Assembly: GCF_003815655.1 (NCBI RefSeq)
Contig: NZ_CP033917.1
Location: forward strand, 1,364,001-1,428,000
Reading direction: 5' to 3'
Source of the DNA: Chryseobacterium sp. G0201
Lineage (GTDB): Bacteria > Bacteroidota > Bacteroidia > Flavobacteriales > Weeksellaceae
DNA length: 64,000 nt
Made by a program: the position numbers and the translations under genes. This document shows, one piece after another, positions 27,245 through 36,295 of the stretch. The notes beneath the pieces are model-generated. The model made no database searches. It saw nothing but the letters and a program-made list of their open reading frames with translations, and had not been told where the DNA came from. Each line of letters begins with the position of its first letter. The first letter of the stretch is position 1.

Positions 27245-29446
27245 ATGAAAAATGTACTGATCTGTGCCTCACTGTTGGGGTCTATGTTGACTTTTGCGCA
27301 GGAAAAAGATTCTATCAAGTCTAATGATATTGAAGAAGTAGTTGTAAATGGGAAATATTACAAAAAATATGTAGAAAAAGAAGGTTCATCTTCGATGCGT
27401 TTAGATGAGGCTTTGATAAAAATCCCTCAAAACATTTCAATCATTACAAATAGAGCGCTAGAAGATCAGCAGGTAACAACTTTGAGCGATGGTGTTCTTC
27501 GTAACGTTGCCGGAGCCCAGAGATTAGAGCATTGGGGAGACATGTATACAAGAGTAAACATGAGAGGATCCAGAGCTGCAGCTTTCATGAACGGAGTAAA
27601 TGTTACTTCAAACTGGGGACCTCTAAGTGAAGATATGTCATTTGTTGATCATATCGAGTTCATCAAAGGACCTTCAGGATTTCTAATGTCAAACGGAGAG
27701 CCAAGCGGTATTTATAATATCGTAACTAAAAAGCCAACCGGACAATCTTTAAACGGATCCGCAAGAGTAACTTTAGGAAGCTTTAATATGTACAGAGGCG
27801 AAGCTGATATCGATACTAAAATTACTGATAAAGTAGCTTTCAGATTGAATTTAATGGCTCAAAACAAAAATAGTTTCAGAGATTATGAATTCAATGACAG
27901 ATATATTATCAATCCTTCATTGAAGGTTAAACTTTCTGACAAAACGACTTTAACTGCAGAATACATCTACCAAAAGGCAAAAATGTCTGAAGTAGGTTCT
28001 GCGTATGTATTCAGTTTTGAAGGTTATAGAGCAAAACCTGTTGGATATACTGTAACAGATCCAGGTATCGACCCTACAAAAGTGGATAACAATACAGTTA
28101 ACATTAATTTACAGCATAAATTTAATGAAAACTGGAAATTAACTTCTCAATTAACATATGTGAATGAATACACAATGGGAAGCGATCTTTGGCCAAGCAA
28201 CTTTGATGGAAACTATATGATCCGTCGTTTGAATTATTGGGAAGCTGATAATACAATGAAATTCGGACAGGTTTTCTTAAATGGTTTTGTTAAAACTGGT
28301 TCCGTTTCTCATAAAATCTTAGCTGGTCTAGATTTGGGAAGCAAAAAATATATGGCTGACTGGTCTCAGGGATATAATTTGGATAAATATAATGCTAATG
28401 ATGATTATACTCAAGCTGCTGACCATAATTATTGGTATAATCTAAATACTAATAACTATGATACCAATACCAGTGCAAACTTTGCTTATTCTGGTCCAAA
28501 CAATACAGACGCTTACAGATCTTTCGACAAAAGCAAACCTCTTTCTGTAAGAGCAGGAGCGGGAAGCACGATCGATCAAAACTATACTGGTTTATATTTA
28601 CAGGATGAATTAGGATTCTTTAATGATGCATTAAGACTTACTTTAGCCGCTCGTTATACGAATGTAAAAGAAGTAAACTACGGAACAAAATCTGATGCAA
28701 GCAGAATTACACCTCGTATCGGATTAAGCTACTCTATCGATGAAAATATGTCTGCATATGCTTTGTATGATCAGTCTTTCGTGCCACAGGCAGGTCTATT
28801 CAGAGATGGAACAACAGCAACACCATTAACAGGAAATAATATCGAAGTAGGTGTTAAAAAAGACTGGTTTGCAGGAAAATGGAACACTACACTTTCATTA
28901 TATAACATTAATAAAGATAATGAAATCACAGGAGATCCGGATCAAACAAATAATCCAAACGGAAAATATTCTATCCTTCTTGGAAAAACAAGAGTACAAG
29001 GAGTTGAATTTGATCTAAAAGGAGAAATTGTTAAAGGATTCAATGCGATTTTTAACTACGCATTTACAGAAAATAAATTTACCGAAACAACTGCAAAAGC
29101 TACAAAAGGTGATAAAGTTCCAGGATATGCAAAACATACTGCAAACGGATGGTTGAATTATACATTCACAAACGGATTGTTGGAAGGTTTCGGATTAAGC
29201 TTCGGGGGAACATACCTTGCAGGAAGAAGCAGCTGGGATTGGGGAAGTACAAATACTCTGCAGATGGGAGATTATGTAAAATTTGACGCAGGAGCATCTT
29301 GGGAAAACTCAAAATTCAGAGTTGGTTTAAATGTATTTAATGTGTTTAACAGATACTTATACTCTGGTTCGCCATATGGAAATTATTATTATTACCAAGC
29401 CGACGCACCTAGAAACTTCAGACTTTCAATAGGGTACAAATTTTAA
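27245..29446 (+). CDS. TonB-dependent siderophore receptor
   Basis: A 733-residue outer-membrane receptor of the FhuA/FpvA siderophore group. The signal peptide ends LTFAQ. A TonB-box-like EEVVVNG precedes a plug with LIKIPQNISIITNRALEDQQ, RNVAGAQ, NMRGSRAAAFMNGV and VDHIEFIKGPSGFLMSNGEPSG-type blocks. The barrel ends with an aromatic strand (FRLSIGYKF). It likely takes up a ferric siderophore. It heads a block with two PepSY proteins and a second receptor; a terminator-like hairpin follows the stop. Confidence 0.9.
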   Translation: MKNVLICASLLGSMLTFAQEKDSIKSNDIEEVVVNGKYYKKYVEKEGSSSMRLDEALIKIPQNISIITNRALEDQQVTTLSDGVLRNVAGAQRLEHWGDMYTRVNMRGSRAAAFMNGVNVTSNWGPLSEDMSFVDHIEFIKGPSGFLMSNGEPSGIYNIVTKKPTGQSLNGSARVTLGSFNMYRGEADIDTKITDKVAFRLNLMAQNKNSFRDYEFNDRYIINPSLKVKLSDKTTLTAEYIYQKAKMSEVGSAYVFSFEGYRAKPVGYTVTDPGIDPTKVDNNTVNINLQHKFNENWKLTSQLTYVNEYTMGSDLWPSNFDGNYMIRRLNYWEADNTMKFGQVFLNGFVKTGSVSHKILAGLDLGSKKYMADWSQGYNLDKYNANDDYTQAADHNYWYNLNTNNYDTNTSANFAYSGPNNTDAYRSFDKSKPLSVRAGAGSTIDQNYTGLYLQDELGFFNDALRLTLAARYTNVKEVNYGTKSDASRITPRIGLSYSIDENMSAYALYDQSFVPQAGLFRDGTTATPLTGNNIEVGVKKDWFAGKWNTTLSLYNINKDNEITGDPDQTNNPNGKYSILLGKTRVQGVEFDLKGEIVKGFNAIFNYAFTENKFTETTAKATKGDKVPGYAKHTANGWLNYTFTNGLLEGFGLSFGGTYLAGRSSWDWGSTNTLQMGDYVKFDAGASWENSKFRVGLNVFNVFNRYLYSGSPYGNYYYYQADAPRNFRLSIGYKF

Positions 29447-29452
29447 ATAAAC

Positions 29453-29485
29453 AAAAAGTTAGCCCTTGGGAGGGTTAACTTTTTT
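29453..29485 (+). terminator. Intrinsic terminator or attenuator just before the PepSY start
   Basis: AAAAAGTTAGCCC / GGGTTAACTTTTT with a 6-nt loop and T run, ending 3 nt before the PepSY ATG. It would cut transcription after the receptor and occupies the initiation region of the next gene. Confidence 0.7.
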
Positions 29486-29488
29486 GAT

Positions 29489-30697
29489 ATGAAGAAAAAA
29501 CATCATCATAAGAAGAAAGTTTCTTCAACTAAAAAATGGTCTGCCAAACTGCATTTGTGGTTTGGTTTGTCCATTGGTATCATTGTGTTCATTGTTTCTT
29601 TGACAGGAACGATGTATATTTTTAAGGATGAAATTCAGAATCAGCTTAGAAAAAGGGTCATTTTTGTAAAAGCTGAAACGATTACTCAGCGACCATTATC
29701 TATTGAAATTCTTCGTGAAAAAGTTGCTTTGGAACTTAATGAAAAGTATCCGATCAGTTCCGTTGAAATTCCTTTAGATAAAAACAAATCTTACGAATTT
29801 TTGTATTACGAAAAGGATAAGAAAGCCTGGAACTATTTTGATGAAGTTAAAATCAACAAATTAATTTACGTTAATCAATATACAGGTCAGATTCTTGGGA
29901 TTTATAATGAAAAATATGACCTCTTCCCTATTTTAAAAGCCATTCATTGGAGCTTGCTATTAAATTCAGATTGGGGGAAATATGTGATCGGAATTCCTAT
30001 CGTTTTATTCATCATCATGCTGATCACAGGAATTATTCTTTGGTGGCCGAAAAATAAAAAAATGCGAAATGGACGTTTCTACTTTGACTGGAAAAACGTA
30101 AAAACTTGGAAACGCAAAAACTATGACCTTCATAATATCTTAGGATTTTACGCATCTTTTATTGCTTTAATAGTAAGTATATCAGGAATTTACTTTGCCT
30201 ATCCTTGGGTAAAAAACACATTCAATTTTGCATTATCCGGCTACATTGAGCTTCCAAAAGAAAAAGAAATAAAATCTCCGGACTCTCTTTTAGCCAAAAG
30301 CAAAGCAGTTTTCGATCTTACAGCAGAGGAAACCAGAAAATTATACTCAACCTCATCAAGTTTCAGAATTCCATTAAACGGAAAAAATAAAAAAGGAAAA
30401 GAATTAAAGAACATTCCGATTTCCGTGTATGGTGAAGACGGAAAATTTGCCATCAGAAATCAAGTCGTTTTTGATAAATATTCAGGGAAATTATTGGCCA
30501 ATAAACCTCATCAAAACTTAAACAACGCAGAAAAATATGCCAATGCCAATTATGATATTCATACAGGATCATACTTTGGCCTATTCGGCAAGATCATCTG
30601 GTTCATCACAGGACTTATCTGTACATCATTACCAGTCACAGGGTTTTTAGTATGGCTTGGAAAACAAAAGAAAAAAGGAATTAAGAAGGTACAATGA
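29489..30697 (+). CDS. PepSY-associated transmembrane protein
   Basis: A 402-residue inner-membrane protein. The N-terminus is basic and His-rich (MKKKHHHKKK). A first helix, LHLWFGLSIGIIVFIVSLTGTMYIF, is followed by a PepSY-like periplasmic part, the motif IHWSLLL, GIPIVLFIIMLITGIILWWPK, NYDLHNILGFYASFIALIVSISGIYFAYPW, and the final YDIHTGSYFGLFGKIIWFITGL. Conserved His residues in IHWS, DLHN and DIHTG could ligate haem or metal. Such proteins accompany siderophore receptors and are proposed to reduce ferric siderophores. It overlaps the next receptor by ATGA, implying coupled translation. Confidence 0.85.
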   Translation: MKKKHHHKKKVSSTKKWSAKLHLWFGLSIGIIVFIVSLTGTMYIFKDEIQNQLRKRVIFVKAETITQRPLSIEILREKVALELNEKYPISSVEIPLDKNKSYEFLYYEKDKKAWNYFDEVKINKLIYVNQYTGQILGIYNEKYDLFPILKAIHWSLLLNSDWGKYVIGIPIVLFIIMLITGIILWWPKNKKMRNGRFYFDWKNVKTWKRKNYDLHNILGFYASFIALIVSISGIYFAYPWVKNTFNFALSGYIELPKEKEIKSPDSLLAKSKAVFDLTAEETRKLYSTSSSFRIPLNGKNKKGKELKNIPISVYGEDGKFAIRNQVVFDKYSGKLLANKPHQNLNNAEKYANANYDIHTGSYFGLFGKIIWFITGLICTSLPVTGFLVWLGKQKKKGIKKVQ

Positions 30698-32805
30698 AAA
30701 AATTAACTCTATCCGTAGCTTGTTTAGCTACCATTTCAGCATTTGGACAAGTAAAAGACAGCATCAATACGAAAGATGTGGATGAGGTTGTTTTAACGGC
30801 ATCCAGAAAAAGAGAAAATATTAAAGAAATACCAAGCTCAATAACCATTGTTGGCGAGAAACAGGTTCAGTCACAATTGACTGTTAATTCAGATATCACA
30901 AGCATTTTACAATATACCGTTCCGAGTTTGGCGACAAGTTCAGGACAGACTTCCAATACAGGACAAACACTTCGTGGGCGTCAGGTTTTGGTATTAATTG
31001 ACGGTATTCCACAGTCTACTCCGCTTCGAAACGGAGCAAGAGATTTAAGGTCTATAGACCCTTCAGCTATAGAAAGAATTGAGGTGATCAAAGGAGCTTC
31101 ATCCATCTACGGAAATGGTGCAGACGGAGGAATTATCAACTATATCACAAGAAGAAGCAAATCAGACAAGAAGATTTCGGGAATTTCACAGTTTGGAATT
31201 ACCGGACAACAATATGGCGGAACATTAGGCTACAGGGCAAGTCAGCTTTTATCAGGAAAGATTAGTAAGTTTGATTATGTTGTTTCATTGGCTTATGAAA
31301 AAACAGGGTATATGAAAGACGCAGATGGCATAAATCTTAGTCCGACCTACAGCACAGCCAAAATGAACAACTACAACGGAATGTTGAAATTAGGCTATGA
31401 AATCAATGACAATCAAAGAGTTGAAGCCTCATACATCGGTTATGCATCAAAATCTGATTTAAATTTAGGCTTAAAAACAGGAAAATACGGCGTTACCCCA
31501 ACCATAGGAGAAGGAGAAGGAAAAAATCTGGAAATAACTCCACAAGGAACTCCAAGAAACCATAACTTCAAATTAAGTTATGACAATAAAAACCTGTGGA
31601 AAGGAACTTCATTAAATGTAAACCTTTATTTACAGGATTTCAGAACCGTTTACGGATACAGCGATACTTTCCTGAATGGTGGACAATCCAATGTTATCTC
31701 CAAAAAGACAGGAGCCAGAGCCAATTTCGACACTCAATTATGGAATGGTAAAAATTCTCAGGGTGAACTGATCTACGGTTTAGATGTGTTGAATGATCAA
31801 ACCGTTCAGAAGCTGGAAGACGGCCGTTACTGGACTCCGGACATGAACATGACCAACATCGCCCCTTTCCTTTTGGTTAAGGTTGATTTAATGAAAAAAT
31901 TAACGATAAAAGGAGGTTTACGATATGAAAACATTGCCGTAAAAGTTGGAGATTTCAACACACTTTCTACTGTTAAAAGTGACGGAACTTTCACCAAAAG
32001 CATTTTCGTGACCGGTGGAGACTTAAAATACAACGCATTAGTGGGAAACATCGGGGTTCGTTACAATATCGAAAATTATATCAATTTATTCGGAAGCTTT
32101 TCTCAGGCCTATTCTATCAATGAATTAGGAAGAATTTTAAGAACCTCAACAGAAGGAACGATTCAAAATCTTGAAACAAAGCCAATTATTGTCAACAACT
32201 ATGAATTTGGAGCGACAGGACAGATTGCAAAATGGGTTAATTATGAGATCACGTCTTATGTGAGTACTTCAAAACTGGGCGCTACATTTATTCAAAGTCC
32301 GGACAGAGCTTTGACGATCCAAAGATCACCGGAAGTAGTGTATGGTGTGGAAGGATTTTTACATTTCACGCCTACAAAATGGATTAATTTCGGAGGAAGC
32401 TACAGTTGGATGGAAGGAATTACCTCTGTACAAGATGACGGAGATTATTCTACGAAAATCAACAACAGCAGAATTTCTGCACCGAAAGTTTTAGCCTATG
32501 TTCAGGTAAGACCGATTCAAGCTTTATCTATTGGACTTGATATGCTGCATGCTTTCGGACAAAACAGATTCGAGCCTAATGCCAAAGGATTATATGTTTA
32601 CGGAGAAGGAAAAGTTCCTGATTACACCGTTTTCAACCTAAAATCAAGCTATGAAGTGAACCAAAACTGGAAAGTTTCTTTAGGTATCGAAAACCTTTTC
32701 AACAAAATGTATCAGCCTGCAATTGCTTGGTGGGCAGCAAGAGACGCAGATTTTACCAACTCGTTAGGAATGAGAGGAATGTTCATGGTTGAATATAAAT
32801 TTTAA
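30694..32805 (+). CDS. TonB-dependent receptor, siderophore type
   Basis: A 703-residue outer-membrane receptor with signal peptide ending SAFGQ, box EVVLTASRKRE, and a plug containing TLRGRQVLVLIDGIPQS and IERIEVIKGASSIYGNGADGG. The barrel ends in FMVEYKF. The first codon overlaps the stop of the PepSY gene, so receptor and PepSY protein form one unit, probably outer- and inner-membrane partners for one iron ligand. The ligand is unknown. Two adjacent extragenic repeats follow the stop. Confidence 0.9.
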   Translation: MKKLTLSVACLATISAFGQVKDSINTKDVDEVVLTASRKRENIKEIPSSITIVGEKQVQSQLTVNSDITSILQYTVPSLATSSGQTSNTGQTLRGRQVLVLIDGIPQSTPLRNGARDLRSIDPSAIERIEVIKGASSIYGNGADGGIINYITRRSKSDKKISGISQFGITGQQYGGTLGYRASQLLSGKISKFDYVVSLAYEKTGYMKDADGINLSPTYSTAKMNNYNGMLKLGYEINDNQRVEASYIGYASKSDLNLGLKTGKYGVTPTIGEGEGKNLEITPQGTPRNHNFKLSYDNKNLWKGTSLNVNLYLQDFRTVYGYSDTFLNGGQSNVISKKTGARANFDTQLWNGKNSQGELIYGLDVLNDQTVQKLEDGRYWTPDMNMTNIAPFLLVKVDLMKKLTIKGGLRYENIAVKVGDFNTLSTVKSDGTFTKSIFVTGGDLKYNALVGNIGVRYNIENYINLFGSFSQAYSINELGRILRTSTEGTIQNLETKPIIVNNYEFGATGQIAKWVNYEITSYVSTSKLGATFIQSPDRALTIQRSPEVVYGVEGFLHFTPTKWINFGGSYSWMEGITSVQDDGDYSTKINNSRISAPKVLAYVQVRPIQALSIGLDMLHAFGQNRFEPNAKGLYVYGEGKVPDYTVFNLKSSYEVNQNWKVSLGIENLFNKMYQPAIAWWAARDADFTNSLGMRGMFMVEYKF

Positions 32806-32810
32806 ATGAA

Positions 32811-32933
32811 GCTTTTTCCCGCTTTCCACTATATCTTTTTCGCCAGCGCTTTTTTTAAGCCATTTCAGAAAAAGGATGTCGTTGCAATCGGGGCTAGAAT
32901 TTCAGGGATGGTGACTTCGGGAGCCTCAGCCAC
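32811..32933. repeat. Two adjacent extragenic repeat elements
   Basis: Element one (32811-32896) has CTTTTTC and GAAAAAG arms and ends GCAATCGGGGCTAG. Element two (32911-32933) is a short hairpin with GTGACT and AGCCAC arms. Both match sequence types I associate with flavobacterial intergenic repeats. An open frame of 47 codons spans them but is not protein-like. Confidence 0.5.
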
Positions 32934-33057
32934 TGTGGAATTTTTGTAGTTCTTTTTAAATCAAGCATGAAATTTAGAATAAAAATTTGCATTTAAATAA
33001 AAATATTTTCCATTAAAAGCACGTTAATTATAAATATTCTAAATAAAAATTAAATCT

Positions 33058-33065
33058 TATCTTTG
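33058..33065 (+). promoter_or_regulatory. -7 element of the second PepSY gene
   Basis: TATCTTTG, 17 nt upstream of the ATG at 33083. Confidence 0.55.
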
Positions 33066-33082
33066 CCGAACTTAAAGAAACT

Positions 33083-34291
33083 ATGAAGAAGAAACATCAT
33101 AAAAAGAAGCCAAGCGTATTTAAAAAATGGACAGGAAAACTGCATTTGTGGTTTGGTTTAGGTATTGGATTTTTGATCTTCATCATCTCCATTACTGGTG
33201 CATTATATGTTTTTAAAGACGAAGTTGAGAATATTACCAGAAAAGATGTCATCTATCATAATGAACAAAATATTGATCAAAAACAGATTCTTCCAATTCG
33301 CGTGTTGGAAAAATCTGTAGATGCTCAGGTAAAAGAAAAATACCCTATTCACTGGGTAAATATTCCTATCGATAAAAAAATGTCCTATCAATTCTATTGG
33401 TACGAGCACAATACCGATGCATGGAATTATTTTGATGAATTCCCTATTTATAAAGTTGCTTACGTTAATCCTTACGACGGAAAAGTTTTAAGAACCTACG
33501 ATGAGAAAAACGGGTTCTTCCAGATCGTAAAAATGATCCACTGGAGTTATTTGTTAAAGCAGGACTGGGGAACATATGTCGTGGGAATTCCTGTCATAAT
33601 CTTTGTCATCATGCTGATATCAGGAATTATTTTATGGTGGCCTAAAAACAAAGCTGCCAGAAAGCAACGTTTTTCATTCAAATGGAAAAATATCAAAAGC
33701 TGGAAAAGAAAGAACTACGACCTTCATAATATCTTAGGGTTTTATGCATCAATTTTTGCTTTAATCTTTTCAATTACAGGGTTATTTTACGCATTTTTTG
33801 TCGTTCAGGCAGCCATCTATGTGATCTTCTCAGGAGGTGAAACAAAATATCCGGATTTCACTCACATCAAGACAAAAGCTCCGATAGAACTGAGAACTGA
33901 AGGTACATTAGACAAGATAAGCAATACCGTTAAAGCAAAATATCCTGATTCTTATGGTTTCGCACTCGATCTTGGACATCCGCACATGGATGATCACGAA
34001 CATCCGAATTTCGAAGTTTATGTAAAACATTTGTCATACTCTTATCATAAAAGCAGCAGTCTTATTTTTGATGAAAATTCAGGAGAGCTGCTTCATACTC
34101 ACGACATGAAAGACAAAAATTTTGGAGAAAAAACGGTTGGAGCCAATTATGACATTCATGTTGGATCAATTTTAGGTCTTCCTACCAAGATTATTGCCTT
34201 CGTTGTAAGTTTGATATGTGCCTCATTACCAGTTACTGGCTTCCTTGTTTGGTGGGGAAGGCGAAAAAAGAAAACAGTAAAAACTGCTTAA
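33083..34291 (+). CDS. PepSY-associated transmembrane protein, paralogue
   Basis: A 402-residue protein, the same length as the 29489-30697 product and clearly paralogous to it. Shared elements are a MKKKHHKKK start, KLHLWFGLGIGFL, IHWSYLLKQDWGTYVVGIP, SGIILWWPKNKAARK, NYDLHNILGFYAS and YDIHVGSILGLPTKIIAF. It differs in a His-rich periplasmic segment (LGHPHMDDHEHPNFEVYVKH), absent from the other copy. Unlike that copy it has its own promoter and no attached receptor. Probable role is ferric-ligand reduction or handling at the inner membrane. Confidence 0.85.
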   Translation: MKKKHHKKKPSVFKKWTGKLHLWFGLGIGFLIFIISITGALYVFKDEVENITRKDVIYHNEQNIDQKQILPIRVLEKSVDAQVKEKYPIHWVNIPIDKKMSYQFYWYEHNTDAWNYFDEFPIYKVAYVNPYDGKVLRTYDEKNGFFQIVKMIHWSYLLKQDWGTYVVGIPVIIFVIMLISGIILWWPKNKAARKQRFSFKWKNIKSWKRKNYDLHNILGFYASIFALIFSITGLFYAFFVVQAAIYVIFSGGETKYPDFTHIKTKAPIELRTEGTLDKISNTVKAKYPDSYGFALDLGHPHMDDHEHPNFEVYVKHLSYSYHKSSSLIFDENSGELLHTHDMKDKNFGEKTVGANYDIHVGSILGLPTKIIAFVVSLICASLPVTGFLVWWGRRKKKTVKTA

Positions 34292-34378
34292 AAAAAAATT
34301 GCAATAAATGTTGAGTTAATAATCCATTAATACAATCTTTTTTATATTTTTAACCCTTTAGAATTTATAAGAATAGAA

Positions 34379-35347
34379 ATGTCATTAATAGATTTATCAA
34401 AACACGTTGCCCTAGGAATTGATATTGGCGGTACAACTACCAAATTTGGTGTTGTAAACCACAGAGGTGAAGTTCTTGAAAAAGGCAATCTAAGCACTGA
34501 TGCGTACGCAACGGTTGAAGAATTCATAGATGCTTTGTACGAAAAAGTGCATCCGCTGATCAATAGCTACGGAAAAGAGAAAAACTTTGACGGAATTGGC
34601 GTAGGCGCTCCCAACGGAAATTACTATACAGGAACAATAGAACAAGCTCCGAATTTACCTTGGAAAGGCGTGATCCCATTTGGTAAATTAATGACTGAAA
34701 AGTTCGGTTTACCTACTACAATAACTAATGATGCTAATGCAGCAGCTTTTGGTGAAATGCTTTTCGGAGCAGCTCGCGGAATGAAAGACTTCATCATGAT
34801 CACATTGGGAACAGGCGTAGGAAGCGGAATTGTTTCAAGTGGTAAATTGATCTATGGACATGACGGCTTTGCAGGTGAACTAGGACATACTATTGTAAAA
34901 CCAGGTGGAAGAAAACACTGGAGCACAGGATCTGAAGGAAGTTTAGAAGCCTACGCATCTGCAACAGGAATCGCAATCACAGCAAAAAAGATGAGAGCAG
35001 AATTCCCTGAATCTATGCTAAGTCAGTTTCCTGAAGAATCGATCAACTCTAAAACGGTACACGAATGTGCTTTGAAAGGTGACCCGATTTCTATTGAGGT
35101 TTTCAGATATACAGGTCAGAAATTAGGGGAAGCATTGGCAAATTTTGTCATGTTTTCTTCACCGGAAGCAATTCTTTTATTTGGAGGAGTCATTAAAGCC
35201 GGAGATTTCATTTTGAAACCTGCTAAACTTCATATGGAAAGAAACCTTCTTCCGATTTTTAGAAATAAAGTGAAATTGGTTTTCAGTGAACTGGACGAAG
35301 CGGATGCTGCTATTTTAGGAGCAAGTGCTTTGGTTTGGGAAAAGTAA
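34379..35347 (+). CDS. ROK family sugar kinase-like protein
   Basis: A 322-residue ROK protein. It has phosphate-binding ALGIDIGGTTTKFGVV near residue 11, GVGAPNGNYYTG, TNDANAAAFGEMLFGAA with the catalytic Asp, and LGTGVGSGIV. The C-terminal signature normally carries a CxCGxxGCxE zinc motif, but here it reads GELGHTIVKPGGRKHWSTGSEGSLEAYAS, so all three cysteines are replaced. The fold and ATP-binding blocks are intact, so glucokinase-like activity is plausible. No DNA-binding domain is present. Confidence 0.85.
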   Translation: MSLIDLSKHVALGIDIGGTTTKFGVVNHRGEVLEKGNLSTDAYATVEEFIDALYEKVHPLINSYGKEKNFDGIGVGAPNGNYYTGTIEQAPNLPWKGVIPFGKLMTEKFGLPTTITNDANAAAFGEMLFGAARGMKDFIMITLGTGVGSGIVSSGKLIYGHDGFAGELGHTIVKPGGRKHWSTGSEGSLEAYASATGIAITAKKMRAEFPESMLSQFPEESINSKTVHECALKGDPISIEVFRYTGQKLGEALANFVMFSSPEAILLFGGVIKAGDFILKPAKLHMERNLLPIFRNKVKLVFSELDEADAAILGASALVWEK

Positions 35348-35371
35348 TTGAAAAACATTTAAATATAATTG

Positions 35372-35397
35372 AGCATCCTTTTTGGATGCTTTTTTTG
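35372..35397 (+). terminator. Terminator of the ROK gene
   Basis: AGCATCC, 5-nt T loop, GGATGCT, then T7. Confidence 0.8.
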
Positions 35398-35404
35398 TTT
35401 TTTT

Positions 35405-35515
35405 AATCTCCCACAGATTTGACTTCGTCGAACTTACGTTTCACGGATTTGCAAAGATGTTTACACTATCTTTTTCTTGTGATTATTTGTGAAATCTATT
35501 AGTGTAATTTGTGTT
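35405..35515. repeat. Degenerate extragenic palindrome
   Basis: Imperfect inverted sequence with CCCACAGATTT, TTTCACGGATTTGC and distal GTGAAATCT...GTGTAATTTGTGTTT segments, resembling a decayed copy of the 16923-17001 palindrome. No gene seen in 35348-35554. Confidence 0.4.
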
Positions 35516-35554
35516 TAAATCCCCCTTTTCAACCTAAAATGAAAAACTTTTTCA

Positions 35555-35562
35555 TACTTTTG
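35555..35562 (+). promoter_or_regulatory. -7 element of msrA
   Basis: TACTTTTG, 31 nt before the ATG. Confidence 0.55.
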
Positions 35563-35593
35563 ATTAGTTTTTTAATACAATAATCAACCTAAA

Positions 35594-36148
35594 ATGGATA
35601 ACAATAATTTAGAGCAAATTACTTTCGGAGGCGGATGTTTTTGGTGCGTAGAAAGCTGCTTCAATATGCTGAAAGGTGTTGAATCTGCAATCTCAGGATA
35701 TTCGGGAGGTCATAAAGATAATCCGACGTATGAAGAGGTTTGCACAGGAGAAACAGGACATGCAGAAGTTGTACAGATCACTTATGATCCGAAAATAATC
35801 TCTTATGAGCAATTAATGGATGTATTTTTCTTCCTTCACGATCCTACTCAATTAAACAGACAAGGAAATGACATCGGAACACAATACCGCTCTGTAATTT
35901 ATTATAAAGATGATGCTGAAAAAGCAAAAGCTGAAGAAGCCATCAAAATTTCTGAAGCTTCAGGAAGATGGACTGGAACTTATGTTACTGAATTATCACA
36001 ATTCGAGAAATTCTGGTCAGCAGAACAATATCATCAGGGATATTATAATGAAAATCCTACTCAGCCTTATTGTAGCGCAGTTGTAGGTCCTAAAATCCAA
36101 AAATTCAAAAAACATTTCGGAGAATTGGGAATGTTGAATGCAGAATAA
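35594..36148 (+). CDS. msrA: Peptide methionine-S-sulfoxide reductase
   Basis: A 184-residue MsrA with the catalytic motif GGCFWC (nucleophile Cys15), ISGYSGGHKDNPTYEEVCTGETGHAEVV, FFFLHDPTQLNRQGNDIGTQYRS and EQYHQGYYNENPTQPYC, which gives a likely resolving Cys. It reduces S-sulfoxides of free or protein methionine using thioredoxin. No export signal, so it acts in the cytosol. No msrB domain or gene is adjacent. Confidence 0.96.
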   Translation: MDNNNLEQITFGGGCFWCVESCFNMLKGVESAISGYSGGHKDNPTYEEVCTGETGHAEVVQITYDPKIISYEQLMDVFFFLHDPTQLNRQGNDIGTQYRSVIYYKDDAEKAKAEEAIKISEASGRWTGTYVTELSQFEKFWSAEQYHQGYYNENPTQPYCSAVVGPKIQKFKKHFGELGMLNAE

Positions 36149-36155
36149 TTTTAAG

Positions 36156-36220
36156 TTTTGGCTAAAGCCGTATGATTTATTATTTTTCATTAAACGGGCT
36201 AAAGCCCGTTCCTATTGATA
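36156..36220. repeat. Extragenic GGGCTAAAGCCC repeat
   Basis: GGCTAAAGCC (36160-36169) and a perfect palindrome AACGGGCTAAAGCCCGTT (36193-36210) followed by CCTATTGAT. A motif I recognise as frequent between genes in flavobacteria. Confidence 0.5.
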
Positions 36221-36232
36221 AAGATGAAGATA

Positions 36233-36267
36233 AAAAAAGCGAAGAGATTGATTCCCTTCGCTTTTTT
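36233..36267. terminator. Bidirectional terminator between msrA and susD
   Basis: AAAAAAGCGAAG / CTTCGCTTTTTT with an 11-nt loop; works for both convergent genes. Confidence 0.75.
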
Positions 36268-36295
36268 GTACAAATTATTTTTATATTGAAGACTA

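Noticed and set aside
32806..32949. A 47-residue gene following the TonB receptor
   Set aside because: It is entirely made of extragenic repeat sequence.
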